Source of the DNA: Azospirillum lipoferum
GTDB lineage: Bacteria > Pseudomonadota > Alphaproteobacteria > Azospirillales > Azospirillaceae
Length of the DNA stretch: 64,000 nucleotides
Direction of reading: 5' to 3'
Assembly: GCF_024170005.1 (NCBI RefSeq)
Contig: NZ_JALJXJ010000001.1
Coordinates: 124,001-188,000 of the forward strand
Part shown: positions 26,930-35,387 of the stretch, in pieces
Layout: each line of letters begins with the position of its first letter
Position numbering within the stretch: position 1 is the first letter of the stretch
The notes under the pieces: generated by a model
Database searches by the model: none
What the model was told of the DNA's origin: nothing
The model's input: the letters and a program-made list of their open reading frames with translations, nothing else
Position numbers and translations under genes: made by a program

Positions 26930-28984
26930 TCACATCAGCTTTTGCCGCACCGCCGCCAGTTGTGCTTCCCGTTCAGCCTCCTCGCGTTCGCGCAGGTCGT
27001 CGTCGGTGGTGCGCGGCACCGGCGGGCGGCCCAGGGAGAAGGGCTCGTTCCCACGCTCGAACTGGTCGCGGACGCGGCAGTCCTCGCACATGCGGATGCG
27101 GTTGGCGGCCTCCGGCGTCGCGAACATCCAGTGCTTGCCCGCCAGCGTCGTCACGATCTTCTCGATCGAGGATTTCGTGGCGAAGGGCTTGCCGCAGGAC
27201 ACGCAGCAGAAGGGCTCCTCCTCCTTCACCACCGTCGCACCGCGCGCCTGATCGCGGAAGTCGATCTCCGGCACCAGCGAGATGACCTTCTCCGGGCAGG
27301 TGGTCTTGCACAGGCCGCACTGCACGCAGGCGTCCTGCGCGAAGGACAGCATCGGCTTGTCGGCATTGTCGAGCAGCGCCCCGGTCGGGCAGGCGCCGAC
27401 GCAGGACAGGCAGAGCGTGCAGCCCGCCACATCCACCGACACACGGCCGAAGGGCGCGCCCGGCGGCAGCGGCAGGACCTCCACCGGAGCCGGGGCAACC
27501 TTGTGCAGATGGCGCAGCGCCAGCATGGTCACCGTGCGCTTCGGCCCCATCGGCAGGAACATCCCGGCCTCGACGGTGTCCGCCGGCAGGCTCCAAAGCT
27601 CGTCGGCCACCGCGTCGGGATCGGCGGCGTCGATCACCGCCACCCGGCCGGAGCCGTAGCCGAGCCCGCTGAAGGCGGCCTCCGCCAACCCGATCTGGGA
27701 GGCGAGGCCGGCGGTCTCCCCCTCGTTTTCCGGCCCGGTCAGAACGCGGACATGGGTGCAGCCATAGGCCAGCGCCAACGCGAACAGGTCGAAGCCGACC
27801 TGCGTCACCTCGTTCAGCGCGAAGGGCAGCACGCGGGCCGGCAGGCCGCGGCCATGCCGCGCCATCATGCCGACCAGCGCATCGCCGTGGCGCGGGTCGT
27901 GGATCAGCAGAGCCGGCGCCTCGCCACCGGCCTTCCGGTAGGTGCCCAGCAGCGTGCGCAGCCGCTCATAGACGGTGGCGGCCGGCGGCAGGGCATAGGT
28001 CGCGGCCCCGGTCGGGCAGACCGCGGCGCAGGACCCGCAGCCGGCGCAGACATGCGGATCGATGGCGACATGGTCGCCGTTCGGCGTGATCGCCCCGGTC
28101 GGGCAGACGTCCAGGCAGCGGGTGCAGCCGGTCTTGCGGCTGCGCGAATGGGCGCAGAGATCGGCCTTGAAGTCGATGAAACGCGGTTTCTCGAACTCGC
28201 CGACCAGATCGGAGATCTCCAGCAGCGCCTTGGCAACCTGGACCGGGCTGTTGGGGTCGGGGCGCAGATAGCCGTCGCGGCGCTTGTGGTCGGGGAACAG
28301 CGGCGTGCCGCCGGTCAGGTCGAGGATCAGGTCGCAGCGGGCCGACGCCCCCTGCCGCGCCGGCTCGAACCCCAGCGCCCCGCGCGAGGAGGGCAGGGCG
28401 GGGGCGTAATCGTCCACCACGATCTCGAAGGCGCCGACCCAGCCGCGGGCGGTGCGGATGCGGCCGCGGAAGATCGCGACGTCCATCACCGGCGGTGGCG
28501 GGATGTCCTTGGCGCTGGTCAGCAGGATCGTGACGTCCAGCCGCTTGGCCAGTTCGCGTCCCGCTTCGATGGCGCGCTCGTCGTTGCCATAGACCAGACA
28601 GGTGCCTTGCGAAGTCAGGGTCAAGGCACCGATCGGTGGGATCGGCAGGGCTGCCTCGGCGAGCAGGGCCGTGATCTTCGGCAGCGCCTGGGCGCCCTCG
28701 TCCGACCAGCCGGCGCGTTCACGGATGTTGGTGAAGGTCAGGGACGTATCGGGCGCCACCTCCGCCGCGATTTCGCCGAACAGCGGCGCTTCCTGCGTGC
28801 AGGCGACCAGCAGCGGCTGGCCGGCGGCGACCGCCGCCTCGAAGCGGTCGAGCTGCGCCCGGCACAGCTGGGTGTGCACGGTAGCGGCGCTGCCGTCGCC
28901 GCACGCCTTGCCCAGCGACGCCCCGTCCAGCGCGATGCTGTGCGCACAGTCGCAGACGAGCACCGTCCGATCGCCGATCTTCAT
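26930..28984 (-). CDS. Multi-cluster 4Fe-4S ferredoxin-type protein linked to formate dehydrogenase
   Basis: A 684-residue cytoplasmic iron-sulfur protein. Four Cys-rich ferredoxin motifs are visible: CTRCLDVCP, CAGCGSCAAVCP, CTLCLSCVGACP and CVQCGLCKTTCP. An N-terminal domain begins KIGDRTVLVCDCAHSIALDG, and a C-terminal CCVSCGKPF ... CEDC pair could bind another metal. Proteins of this architecture accompany formate dehydrogenase operons in alphaproteobacteria and are presumed to help electron flow or maturation; the exact function is unproven. The ATG at 28984 is chosen over an in-frame upstream start because the preceding residues do not match the family. It lies between moaA and the epimerase gene. 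Confidence 0.85.
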   Translation of the reverse strand: MKIGDRTVLVCDCAHSIALDGASLGKACGDGSAATVHTQLCRAQLDRFEAAVAAGQPLLVACTQEAPLFGEIAAEVAPDTSLTFTNIRERAGWSDEGAQALPKITALLAEAALPIPPIGALTLTSQGTCLVYGNDERAIEAGRELAKRLDVTILLTSAKDIPPPPVMDVAIFRGRIRTARGWVGAFEIVVDDYAPALPSSRGALGFEPARQGASARCDLILDLTGGTPLFPDHKRRDGYLRPDPNSPVQVAKALLEISDLVGEFEKPRFIDFKADLCAHSRSRKTGCTRCLDVCPTGAITPNGDHVAIDPHVCAGCGSCAAVCPTGAATYALPPAATVYERLRTLLGTYRKAGGEAPALLIHDPRHGDALVGMMARHGRGLPARVLPFALNEVTQVGFDLFALALAYGCTHVRVLTGPENEGETAGLASQIGLAEAAFSGLGYGSGRVAVIDAADPDAVADELWSLPADTVEAGMFLPMGPKRTVTMLALRHLHKVAPAPVEVLPLPPGAPFGRVSVDVAGCTLCLSCVGACPTGALLDNADKPMLSFAQDACVQCGLCKTTCPEKVISLVPEIDFRDQARGATVVKEEEPFCCVSCGKPFATKSSIEKIVTTLAGKHWMFATPEAANRIRMCEDCRVRDQFERGNEPFSLGRPPVPRTTDDDLREREEAEREAQLAAVRQKLM

Positions 28985-29103
28985 TGTCCCCAAAACTCCT
29001 GTCGCTTGGGGCTGACGCCCCTGGCCTGAGGACACTCATATGGGGGAATGCGGCGCGATGGGAACGGGAATCTTGGGTTGCAGCCCGGTCAATGCGTCGA
29101 GCA

Positions 29104-30102
29104 TCAGGGCAGGCCGTCTCCGTTCAGCGGATATGGCCGCTCCGCGAAGGCTTCGTCATGGTACCCCTTGCTGCCCACCACCAGAGCAACCGGGCTGCGG
29201 AAGTCGGTGCCGGTCGCAAGGCTGTCCAGCATTCGGCGGAAATCATGGTGGGGGCGCCAACCCAGATCGTTCCGGGCGCGCTGGTTGACATAGACCCGGT
29301 CGATGCTGGGGAACAGCCGCCATCCCCGCGCGGCATACAGCGCGGCAGCATCCGGGAAAAGGCGGCGAACGACGGCGGCGGCGTCCTGGCGCAGAGCCGG
29401 CAGATCGTCGGGGGTGAAGGGGGTGGTGGCGGAGATGATGTAACGGCCGAAGCCGATCTCCGGCGCCCGCCGGGCGGCGAGGAGGTGTGCGGTCACGATG
29501 TCGGCGAGATCGGTACGGCGATTCAGCAGCTCGTTCGCCTGGGCGTTCGCGGTGTCGTAGAGGTTGCGCACCGCCGGGTCGTCGTCCGGTTCGGGGAAGA
29601 AGCGGGAGGTGCGCAGCACGATCACCGGCAGGCCGTGGCGGCGGGCGAACAGCTCGCACAGGCTTTCCGCTGCGACCTTGGTCACGCCGTAGATGTTTTT
29701 GGGCACCGGCGTCACCTCTTCGGTGATCCAGACCGCCGGTTCGCCCTCGGCCGGGGTGAGGGCGTCGCCGAATGCGCTGGTGGTGCTGGTGAAGACAAAA
29801 GCCCGGACACCGGCCGCCACCGACTCCTCCAGCAGGGCCAGTGTGCCGGTCAGGTTGGTGTCGATGAACTGTTGACGGCTGTGGGTTTTGACATGGGGCT
29901 TGTGGAGCGTGGCGGTGTGATAGACCACCTCGACTCCGCGCAGGCATCCGCGCAAGACCGCACGGTCGGCGATGGAGCCCACATGGCGGGTGAAGGAGGA
30001 AGGCCTCACGTCGAGGCCGTCCGCCAACCTGCCCTCTGCGCGCAGGTGACGCATGAGGGCCTCGCCCAGATGACCAGAACTGCCGGTTACGAGATTGGTC
30101 AT
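29104..30102 (-). CDS. NAD-dependent epimerase/dehydratase (extended SDR)
   Basis: A 332-residue extended short-chain dehydrogenase with the N-terminal NAD-binding motif GSSGHLG and the catalytic YGVTK (YxxxK). A Ser/Thr-rich FTSTTSAFGD region lies before the Tyr. Such proteins act on nucleotide sugars or related substrates in the cytoplasm; the substrate here is not evident. The ATG at 30102 starts directly at MTNLVTGSS. It is inserted between the ferredoxin gene and the frameshifted regulator, inside the formate dehydrogenase region, with no obvious link to molybdoenzymes. Confidence 0.88.
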   Translation of the reverse strand: MTNLVTGSSGHLGEALMRHLRAEGRLADGLDVRPSSFTRHVGSIADRAVLRGCLRGVEVVYHTATLHKPHVKTHSRQQFIDTNLTGTLALLEESVAAGVRAFVFTSTTSAFGDALTPAEGEPAVWITEEVTPVPKNIYGVTKVAAESLCELFARRHGLPVIVLRTSRFFPEPDDDPAVRNLYDTANAQANELLNRRTDLADIVTAHLLAARRAPEIGFGRYIISATTPFTPDDLPALRQDAAAVVRRLFPDAAALYAARGWRLFPSIDRVYVNQRARNDLGWRPHHDFRRMLDSLATGTDFRSPVALVVGSKGYHDEAFAERPYPLNGDGLP

Positions 30103-30267
30103 CGCTGGCCGCTTCCCTGTCTGCCACTCCCCGTCCGTAGACGGCATGGCTGTATGGGCGAAGGCTAGCGACCGCCCCGCACGGCGGCCACGTATAAAAT
30201 ATGCATCAGAGGGGGCCGGACTCCGTCAGGTGCAGAGCGAAGCATCTGACCGGCCCTTGGTTTTCAG

Positions 30268-30817
30268 TTATCCGTGCTGTTCGCGGGGCAGGGTGGTCAC
30301 CAAGCGTGCCGGGCTGCCGTCGGCGAGCAGCAACCGCTCCCACAGGGCACGGCTGGGGCGGATCGGCAGCAGAGCGTCGCCATTGTCCCCGGTGTCGATG
30401 GTGAGCGAAGCGCACTGACCCTCATGCCAGCCGAGTGCATCGAGACCGTCTTCCGCCGCCAGGATGGCCGGCGAGGCATAGACCAGCAACGAGCGGCCAA
30501 GGAAATCCGACGGGTCGCCCCGCCATTCCGCCCGGCGGGCCGGCGAGCAGCCGGTGCGTGTGGTCGCAGATCATATGGAGCTTGAGGGGCGACGTCTCCA
30601 CCAGCCGCCGCAACGCCGCGTCCTGCGACGCGACGGGAGGTGCGGCCAGCAGCCGCTCCGCCGCGGCGATCCGGTCCGGTGCCATCGGCAACTCCCCGCG
30701 CTCCCAGCGGGAGACGGTGGCCTGCGTTACGCCGAGCAATTCCGCAAGATGGCCCTGCTTCATGCCGCGCAACACGCGCAGGCGCCGCAGGACCCGACCG
30801 AATGCCTGTGTCGCCAT
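30268..30817 (-). pseudogene. Frameshifted HTH regulator with PAS-like C-terminal domain
   Basis: The first frame (from ATG 30817) encodes an XRE-type helix-turn-helix, LAELLGVTQATVSRWERGELP, then CDHTHRLLAG. It then runs out of coherent sequence. The coherent continuation is in another frame: ARRAEWRGDPSDFLGRSLLVYASPAILAAEDGLDALGWHEG through to the stop at 30268. Joined at about 30530-30550, within a GC-rich CCCGGCGGGCCGGCG tract, the two parts give one protein of about 180 residues. Similar HTH proteins with this C-terminal domain occur in related bacteria as I recall them. Either the gene is broken or the sequence has an indel error. Confidence 0.65.
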
Positions 30818-30929
30818 GGGATGGACCCGCTCCGCTTTCCGAGATCCTGGACATCCTCACCTCGCTTGGCAGCCGAGGCAAGGTCTTGGCGGTTGTGGCG
30901 CAGAAGCCGCAGGTTCCGCTGACGTTGGT

Positions 30930-31112
30930 TCAGCCGGCCGTCTCGCACAGTCGCTTTGCCAGGAATTCGATCGCCGCCCGGACGCCGGGCATTTGCGCCC
31001 GACGGTTCGGCATCAGGGCGGTGGCGGAGAATTTCTGCGGATCGCGGATCTTTGCAGACGGCTTGATGAAGATCCCGCCGCTGCCTTCGCCAAGGCCATC
31101 AAAGCCTGCTTC
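30930..31112 (-). pseudogene. C-terminal remnant of a LysR-type regulator
   Basis: Immediately after the tupA stop and in the same frame, about 60 codons end at TGA 30930-30932. The peptide contains ALMPNRRAQMPGVRAAIEFL and ends AKRLCETAG, which resembles the end of a LysR effector domain. No start codon or DNA-binding domain precedes it; tupA occupies that position. The remnant suggests that a deletion or rearrangement joined tupA to the tail of a regulator gene. The family call rests on the last 40 residues. Confidence 0.45.
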
Positions 31113-31115
31113 CCG

Positions 31116-31976
31116 TTACGCCCCCGGTTCGTTGGCGTTGGGGAAGAACAGCTGCTCACCGTTGATGGTGTAGTCGGCGATCGCCTTCTGCCCTTCGGCC
31201 GACACCAGCCAGTCGACGAAGGTCTGGCCGTCGGCCGCTTTGACGTGGCTGAACTTGGCCGGGTTGACCAGCATCACGCCATACTGGTTGAACAGGCGCT
31301 TGTCGCCCTCCACCAGCACCGTCAGCGGGCCGCGGTTCTTGAAGTTCAGCCAGGTGCCGCGGTCGGTCAGGGCATAGCCGTTCATCGCAGCAGCGGTGTT
31401 CAGCGTCGGACCCATGCCCTGGCCGATCGAGCGGTACCAGCCTCCGTCGGCCTTGGTCGGGTCGAGATTGGCGGTCTTCCACAGCGCGAGTTCGGCCTTG
31501 TGCGTGCCGCTGTCGTCGCCGCGCGACACGAAGGGAGCCTTGGCCTGGGCGATCTTCGACAGGGACTCGGCAACGTCCTTGCTGCCCTTGACGCCGGCCG
31601 GATCGCTGGCCGGACCGACGATGACGAAGTCGTTGTACATCACCGGCTTGCGCACGGGTGCGAAGCCTTCGGCGACGAACTTCTCCTCCGACGGCTTGTG
31701 GTGGACGAACAGCACGTCGGCGTCGCCGCGCTTGGCGAGGTCGATGGCCTGACCGGTGCCCTTGGCGACGACCCGCACCTCGATCCCCGTCCTGGCGGTG
31801 AATTTCGGCAGGAGCGAGCCGAACAGGCCCGAATCCTCGGTCGAGGTGGTGGAGGCGACCGTGATGAAGCGGTCGGCGGCCAGCGCGGCGGACGGGGCGG
31901 CGGCCTGGACCAGACCGGTCAGGGCCGCAGCGGCGGCACAGCCCAGCACGCCCAGCACGAATGAACGGCGCAGCAT
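31116..31976 (-). CDS. tupA: Tungstate ABC transporter substrate-binding protein
   Basis: A periplasmic oxyanion-binding protein of 286 residues. A signal peptide (about 1-34, ending ALAA) is followed by ITVASTTSTEDSGLFGSLLP, the TupA hallmark TTSTEDSGL. Further TupA blocks are GDADVLFVHHKPSEEKFV, YNDFVIVGP and FVSRGDDSGTHKAELALW. TupA proteins bind tungstate far more tightly than molybdate. It lies downstream of tupB on the same strand and close to formate dehydrogenase genes, which suggests that tungsten is supplied to that enzyme. No ATPase gene (tupC) is found beside it. Confidence 0.92.
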   Translation of the reverse strand: MLRRSFVLGVLGCAAAAALTGLVQAAAPSAALAADRFITVASTTSTEDSGLFGSLLPKFTARTGIEVRVVAKGTGQAIDLAKRGDADVLFVHHKPSEEKFVAEGFAPVRKPVMYNDFVIVGPASDPAGVKGSKDVAESLSKIAQAKAPFVSRGDDSGTHKAELALWKTANLDPTKADGGWYRSIGQGMGPTLNTAAAMNGYALTDRGTWLNFKNRGPLTVLVEGDKRLFNQYGVMLVNPAKFSHVKAADGQTFVDWLVSAEGQKAIADYTINGEQLFFPNANEPGA

Positions 31977-32007
31977 CCCTCAAATCCTCCCACATGCGTT
32001 GTTGCCC

Positions 32008-32031
32008 GACTGGCATAGCGCAGTCGGGACG
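32008..32031 (-). promoter_or_regulatory. Intergenic hairpin between tupB and tupA
   Basis: A 7-bp perfect stem (CCCGACT / AGTCGGG) with a 10-nt loop lies in the 106-bp gap between tupB and tupA. It has no U-run. Such hairpins can stabilise the mRNA of a downstream binding-protein gene. The role is inferred. Confidence 0.35.
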
Positions 32032-32082
32032 GTCCTGCAAAGACTTGCCAAGCTTCCGTCCATTCGGTCGCAGGCCATCCGA

Positions 32083-32781
32083 TCAGGCCCGTCCGGCCGT
32101 CTCCGTCAGCAGGGAGGCGGCGAGATTGACCGTCAGCGACAGAGTCATCAGCACCATGCCCAGCCCCAGGGCCATCGGCAGGTCGCCCTTGCTGGTCTCC
32201 AGCGCGATGGCGGTGGTCATGACGCGGGTTACATGCTCGATGTTGCCGCCGACGATCATCACCGCCCCCACCTCCGCCGAGGCGCGTCCGAAGCCGGCCA
32301 GCACGGTGGTGACGAGGCTCCAGCGCGCCTCGGCCAGCAGGGTGGCCAGCCGGCGGACCGGGCCGGCGCCGGTGACGCGCAGCAAATCGTCATACTCGAC
32401 CAGCAGATCCTCTACCGTCTGCCGGGCGAGGGAGGCGACGATCGGCACGATCATCACCGTCTGGGCGATGATCATCGCCGTCGGCGTGAACAGCAGCCCC
32501 AGCACCCCGAACGGGCCGGAGCGCGAAAGCAGCAGATAGACCACCAGCCCGACCACCACCGGCGGCAGTCCCATCATCGTGTTCAGCGCGATGGCGACGG
32601 CGCGCCGGCCGGGAAAGCTGAGTGCCGCGACGGCAGCCCCCAGCGGCAGCCCGATCAGCGTGGCGATGGCGACGGCGGACAGGCTGACGCGCAGCGACAG
32701 GCCGATGATCCGCATCAGCCCGTCGTCCATCGACAGAATCATGGAAAAAGCCACGGCCAGGGCTTGGGAAAAATCCTGCAT
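32083..32781 (-). CDS. tupB: Tungstate ABC transporter permease
   Basis: A 232-residue inner-membrane permease with about five transmembrane helices. The binding-protein-dependent transport EAA-like loop is visible around LRVTGAGPVRRLATLLAEAR. The region SLRVSLSAVAIATLIGLPLG and FGRASAEVGAVMIVGGNIEH is characteristic of TupB. The start ATG at 32781 lacks a strong ribosome binding site; ATG codons further in are possible. It is divergent from fdhD across 75 bp. The cognate ATPase gene is not adjacent. Confidence 0.9.
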   Translation of the reverse strand: MQDFSQALAVAFSMILSMDDGLMRIIGLSLRVSLSAVAIATLIGLPLGAAVAALSFPGRRAVAIALNTMMGLPPVVVGLVVYLLLSRSGPFGVLGLLFTPTAMIIAQTVMIVPIVASLARQTVEDLLVEYDDLLRVTGAGPVRRLATLLAEARWSLVTTVLAGFGRASAEVGAVMIVGGNIEHVTRVMTTAIALETSKGDLPMALGLGMVLMTLSLTVNLAASLLTETAGRA

Positions 32782-32856
32782 GGAGTCCAAATCACTTTTC
32801 GAATTCGCTTCGGCGAGGGCTTGTCCGACGGACGCCGCTCGCCCACACTCGCGCGC

Positions 32857-33765
32857 ATGAGCCCGACCATGAGCCTGAAGACCTTCACCATAGCGCCGGA
32901 TCCGGCGAACCCCAAGCTGACCGAGCGTGTCCGCGGCCTGGACCAGGACGGCCGCGAGATCGAGACCGCCGTGACGGTCGAACGGCCGCTGACCCTGTAC
33001 CTGAACGGGCAGGAGATCGTCACCATGATGACGATCGGCGACTATCCGGACTGTCTGGCCGTCGGCTATCTGCTGAACCAGAACATGCTGCGGCGTGACG
33101 ACCGCATCACCGGCATCGACGTGGACGAGGAGACGGATACCGTCGTCGTCCGCACCGAGCGTGCGACCGATTACGAAGCGAAGCTCAAGAAGAAGACGCT
33201 GACCTCCGGCTGCGCCCAGGGCACCGCCTTCGGCGACGTGATGGAGACCTTCGAATCCGTCCATCTGCCTGCCGACCTGAGGCTCCGCACGTCGTGGATC
33301 TACGCGCTGTCCAGGCAGATCAACCTGCAGCCCAGCCTGTATCTGGAGGCCGGAGCCATCCATGGCTGCGTGCTGTGCCAGGAGGACCGGCCGCTGATCT
33401 ATATGGAGGATGTCGGCCGCCACAACGCGGTGGACAAGGTCGCCGGCTACATGCACCTGAACGGCATTTCCGCCGAGGATAAGATTTTCTACACCACCGG
33501 CCGCCTGACATCCGAGATGGTCATCAAGACGGTACAGATGGGCATTCCGATCCTGATCTCGCGCTCCGGCTTCACCGCCTGGGGCGTGCAGCTGGCGCTG
33601 CAGGCCAACCTGACTCTGGTCGGCCGGGCCAAGGGCAAGCGCTTCATCGCGCTGGCCGGCACCGACCGGCTGGTGTTCGATACCAATGCCGTTGGGACCG
33701 ATGCCGCCGGGGCCGACGACGAGAACCCCCGGCACGCACGCAAGGGAAGCCGCGATGACGACTAA
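32857..33765 (+). CDS. fdhD: Formate dehydrogenase accessory sulfurtransferase
   Basis: A 302-residue cytoplasmic protein that delivers sulfur from a cysteine desulfurase to the metal-bis-pterin cofactor of formate dehydrogenase. Conserved blocks are LNGQEIVTMMTIGDYPDCLAVG, FYTTGRLTSEMVIKT, EDVGRHNAVDKVAGY and ISRSGFTAWG. The segment corresponding to the E. coli CxxC loop reads TSGCAQGTAFGD, with a single Cys (about residue 119). Start is ATG 32857 or 32869; neither has a strong ribosome binding site. It overlaps mobA by 11 bp and heads the fdhD-mobA-DUF3305-DUF3306 run, divergent from tupBA. Confidence 0.93.
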   Translation: MSPTMSLKTFTIAPDPANPKLTERVRGLDQDGREIETAVTVERPLTLYLNGQEIVTMMTIGDYPDCLAVGYLLNQNMLRRDDRITGIDVDEETDTVVVRTERATDYEAKLKKKTLTSGCAQGTAFGDVMETFESVHLPADLRLRTSWIYALSRQINLQPSLYLEAGAIHGCVLCQEDRPLIYMEDVGRHNAVDKVAGYMHLNGISAEDKIFYTTGRLTSEMVIKTVQMGIPILISRSGFTAWGVQLALQANLTLVGRAKGKRFIALAGTDRLVFDTNAVGTDAAGADDENPRHARKGSRDDD

Positions 33766-34393
33766 CTCCGCTCACCCCGACATTGGCGGCGTCCTGCTGG
33801 CCGGCGGCCTGTCGCGCCGGATGGGCGGCGGCGACAAGTGCCTGCGGCCGCTGGGCGACCGCAGCATCCTGGAACGCATCGTCGCCACCGTCCGGCCGCA
33901 GGTAGGGCCGCTGGTGCTGAACGCCAACGGCGATCCGGCCCGCTTCACCCACCTCCATCTGCCGGTGGCGGCGGATGTGGTGGAGGGCTATGCCGGCCCG
34001 CTCGCCGGCGTGCTGACCGGCATGGAGTGGCTGCGCGGCACCGCCCCCGGCATCGGCTGGGTCGCCAGCTTCGCCACCGACGCGCCCTTCATCCCGCGCG
34101 ACCTCGTCACCCGGATGGTGGCGGCGCTGGAGCGGGAGGGTGCCGACCTCGCCTGCGCCCGTTCCGGCGGGCAGGACCACCCGGTCTTCGGGCTGTGGCC
34201 GATCCGTCTGGCCGGCGACCTGCGCGGCGCCATGGTGGAGGAGGGTGTCCGCAAGGTCGATGCCTGGACCGCCCGCTACCGTCTGGCCGTTGCCGATTTC
34301 GCTATCGATCCGGTCGACCCCTTCTTCAACACCAACCGGCCGGAGGATCTGGCCGAGGCGGAACGCCTGCTGGCATCGGGACACGCGTCATGA
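33755..34393 (+). CDS. mobA: Molybdenum cofactor guanylyltransferase
   Basis: Transfers GMP from GTP to Mo- or W-molybdopterin, giving the bis-MGD form used by formate dehydrogenase. It is 212 residues. The N-terminal nucleotide-binding signature is LAGGLSRRMGGGDK, and the metal-binding Asp is in FATDAPFIP. The start ATG 33755 lies inside the end of fdhD, after GGGAAG. Its own stop overlaps the next start (ATGA), so fdhD, mobA and the DUF3305 gene are translationally coupled. Confidence 0.94.
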   Translation: MTTNSAHPDIGGVLLAGGLSRRMGGGDKCLRPLGDRSILERIVATVRPQVGPLVLNANGDPARFTHLHLPVAADVVEGYAGPLAGVLTGMEWLRGTAPGIGWVASFATDAPFIPRDLVTRMVAALEREGADLACARSGGQDHPVFGLWPIRLAGDLRGAMVEEGVRKVDAWTARYRLAVADFAIDPVDPFFNTNRPEDLAEAERLLASGHAS

Positions 34394-34884
34394 CGGAAAA
34401 GCTGGACCGTATAGAGACGATGCCGCTGGGCATCGTGGTGGAGCGCCGCCGCGGCGTGACCGCCTGGGCCGACTGGAGCTGGCGCCCGGTCTCGGTCATT
34501 CCCGGCGCCGGGCCGGTTGACCCGTCCGGCCGCCTGTTGATGGAGGGCGACGGCTGGACCCACAGCCACGCCGCCACCCTGATGCTGGAGCTGTTCCGCA
34601 CCGACACCGAGGGCTATCGGCTGAACCTGTCGCAGGAGCCGCCGCGCCTGTGGGTGGTGATGCGCCCCGGCGCGGATGGGGAGGAACTGGTGCCCTTCAC
34701 CGTCACCGCGTCGGCCCATGAAGGGGAGGGCTATCAGGTCGGAGCGGACGTGGTGGAGACGGTGCCGATGCCGGCGGAGGTGATCGCGCTGGTCCGTGAC
34801 TTCGTCGAGCAGCATCATGTCGACGTCCCCTTTCACAAGCGGGAGCGCAAGCGCCACTTCGAGAAGGAGGACCGGCAACGGTGA
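34390..34884 (+). CDS. DUF3305 family protein
   Basis: A 164-residue soluble protein of DUF3305, found almost only beside formate dehydrogenase genes. The family pattern includes MPLGIVVERRRGVTAWADW followed by WRPVSVIPGAGP, then LNLSQEPPRLWVVMR and VDVPFHKRERKRHFEKED. Its start codon overlaps the mobA stop, and the next gene overlaps its end by 4 bp. The function is unknown; co-occurrence suggests a role in maturation or assembly of the enzyme. Confidence 0.9.
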   Translation: MTEKLDRIETMPLGIVVERRRGVTAWADWSWRPVSVIPGAGPVDPSGRLLMEGDGWTHSHAATLMLELFRTDTEGYRLNLSQEPPRLWVVMRPGADGEELVPFTVTASAHEGEGYQVGADVVETVPMPAEVIALVRDFVEQHHVDVPFHKRERKRHFEKEDRQR

Positions 34885-35387
34885 GCGGCGAAGCCTTCCT
34901 GTCACGCTGGTCGCGCCTGAAACGCACGGCGGTCAAGCCGGAGTCAACCCCTGCCGACCTTCCCCCACCGGTCGATGAGGCTGCGGAGCTTCCCGTTGCC
35001 GTTGCCGACGAGAGCCCGGTCGATCCTGCCCCACCAGAGGCCGGAGACCCGCTGAAGGATTTGCCGCCGGTCGAGGAACTGACCGGCGACTCCGACTTCA
35101 CTCCCTTCCTGCGCGCAGAGGTGCCGGAGGATCTGCACCGGCAGGCTCTGCGCAAGCTGTGGACCTCCGACCCGATCTACGCCAACGACGACGGACTGAA
35201 GGACTACGCCGACGACTATGCCAGCCTGTTCACCGGCGGCGTTCCTGTGAAGACTCTGTACCGTGTCGGCAAGGGCTTCCTCGACACACTGGACGAGGTG
35301 GCGGAGGGGGGCGAAGCCGAAGTCGTCGCGGAGGACACCCCTGCTTCCCAACCGCCAATCCCCTCTCCCCCCCCGGGAGAGGGTTAG
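34881..35387 (+). CDS. DUF3306 family protein, C-terminus formed by a REP-like element
   Basis: A 168-residue acidic, Pro-rich protein of DUF3306. It starts with GTG overlapping the previous stop and has the family N-terminus SGEAFLSRWSRLKR and core DFTPFLRAEVPEDLHRQA, then LRKLWTSDPIYANDDGLKDY. The function is unknown; it regularly accompanies DUF3305 and formate dehydrogenase. The last nine residues or so (PSPPPGEG end) are encoded by REP-like copy E, so the natural C-terminus may have been replaced or extended. No signal peptide or membrane segment is seen. Confidence 0.88.
   Translation: MSGEAFLSRWSRLKRTAVKPESTPADLPPPVDEAAELPVAVADESPVDPAPPEAGDPLKDLPPVEELTGDSDFTPFLRAEVPEDLHRQALRKLWTSDPIYANDDGLKDYADDYASLFTGGVPVKTLYRVGKGFLDTLDEVAEGGEAEVVAEDTPASQPPIPSPPPGEG

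Noticed and set aside
26867..29029. A 720-codon plus-strand frame opposite the ferredoxin gene.
   Set aside because: Composition is typical of antisense frames in GC-rich DNA and the minus-strand gene has clear Cys cluster motifs.
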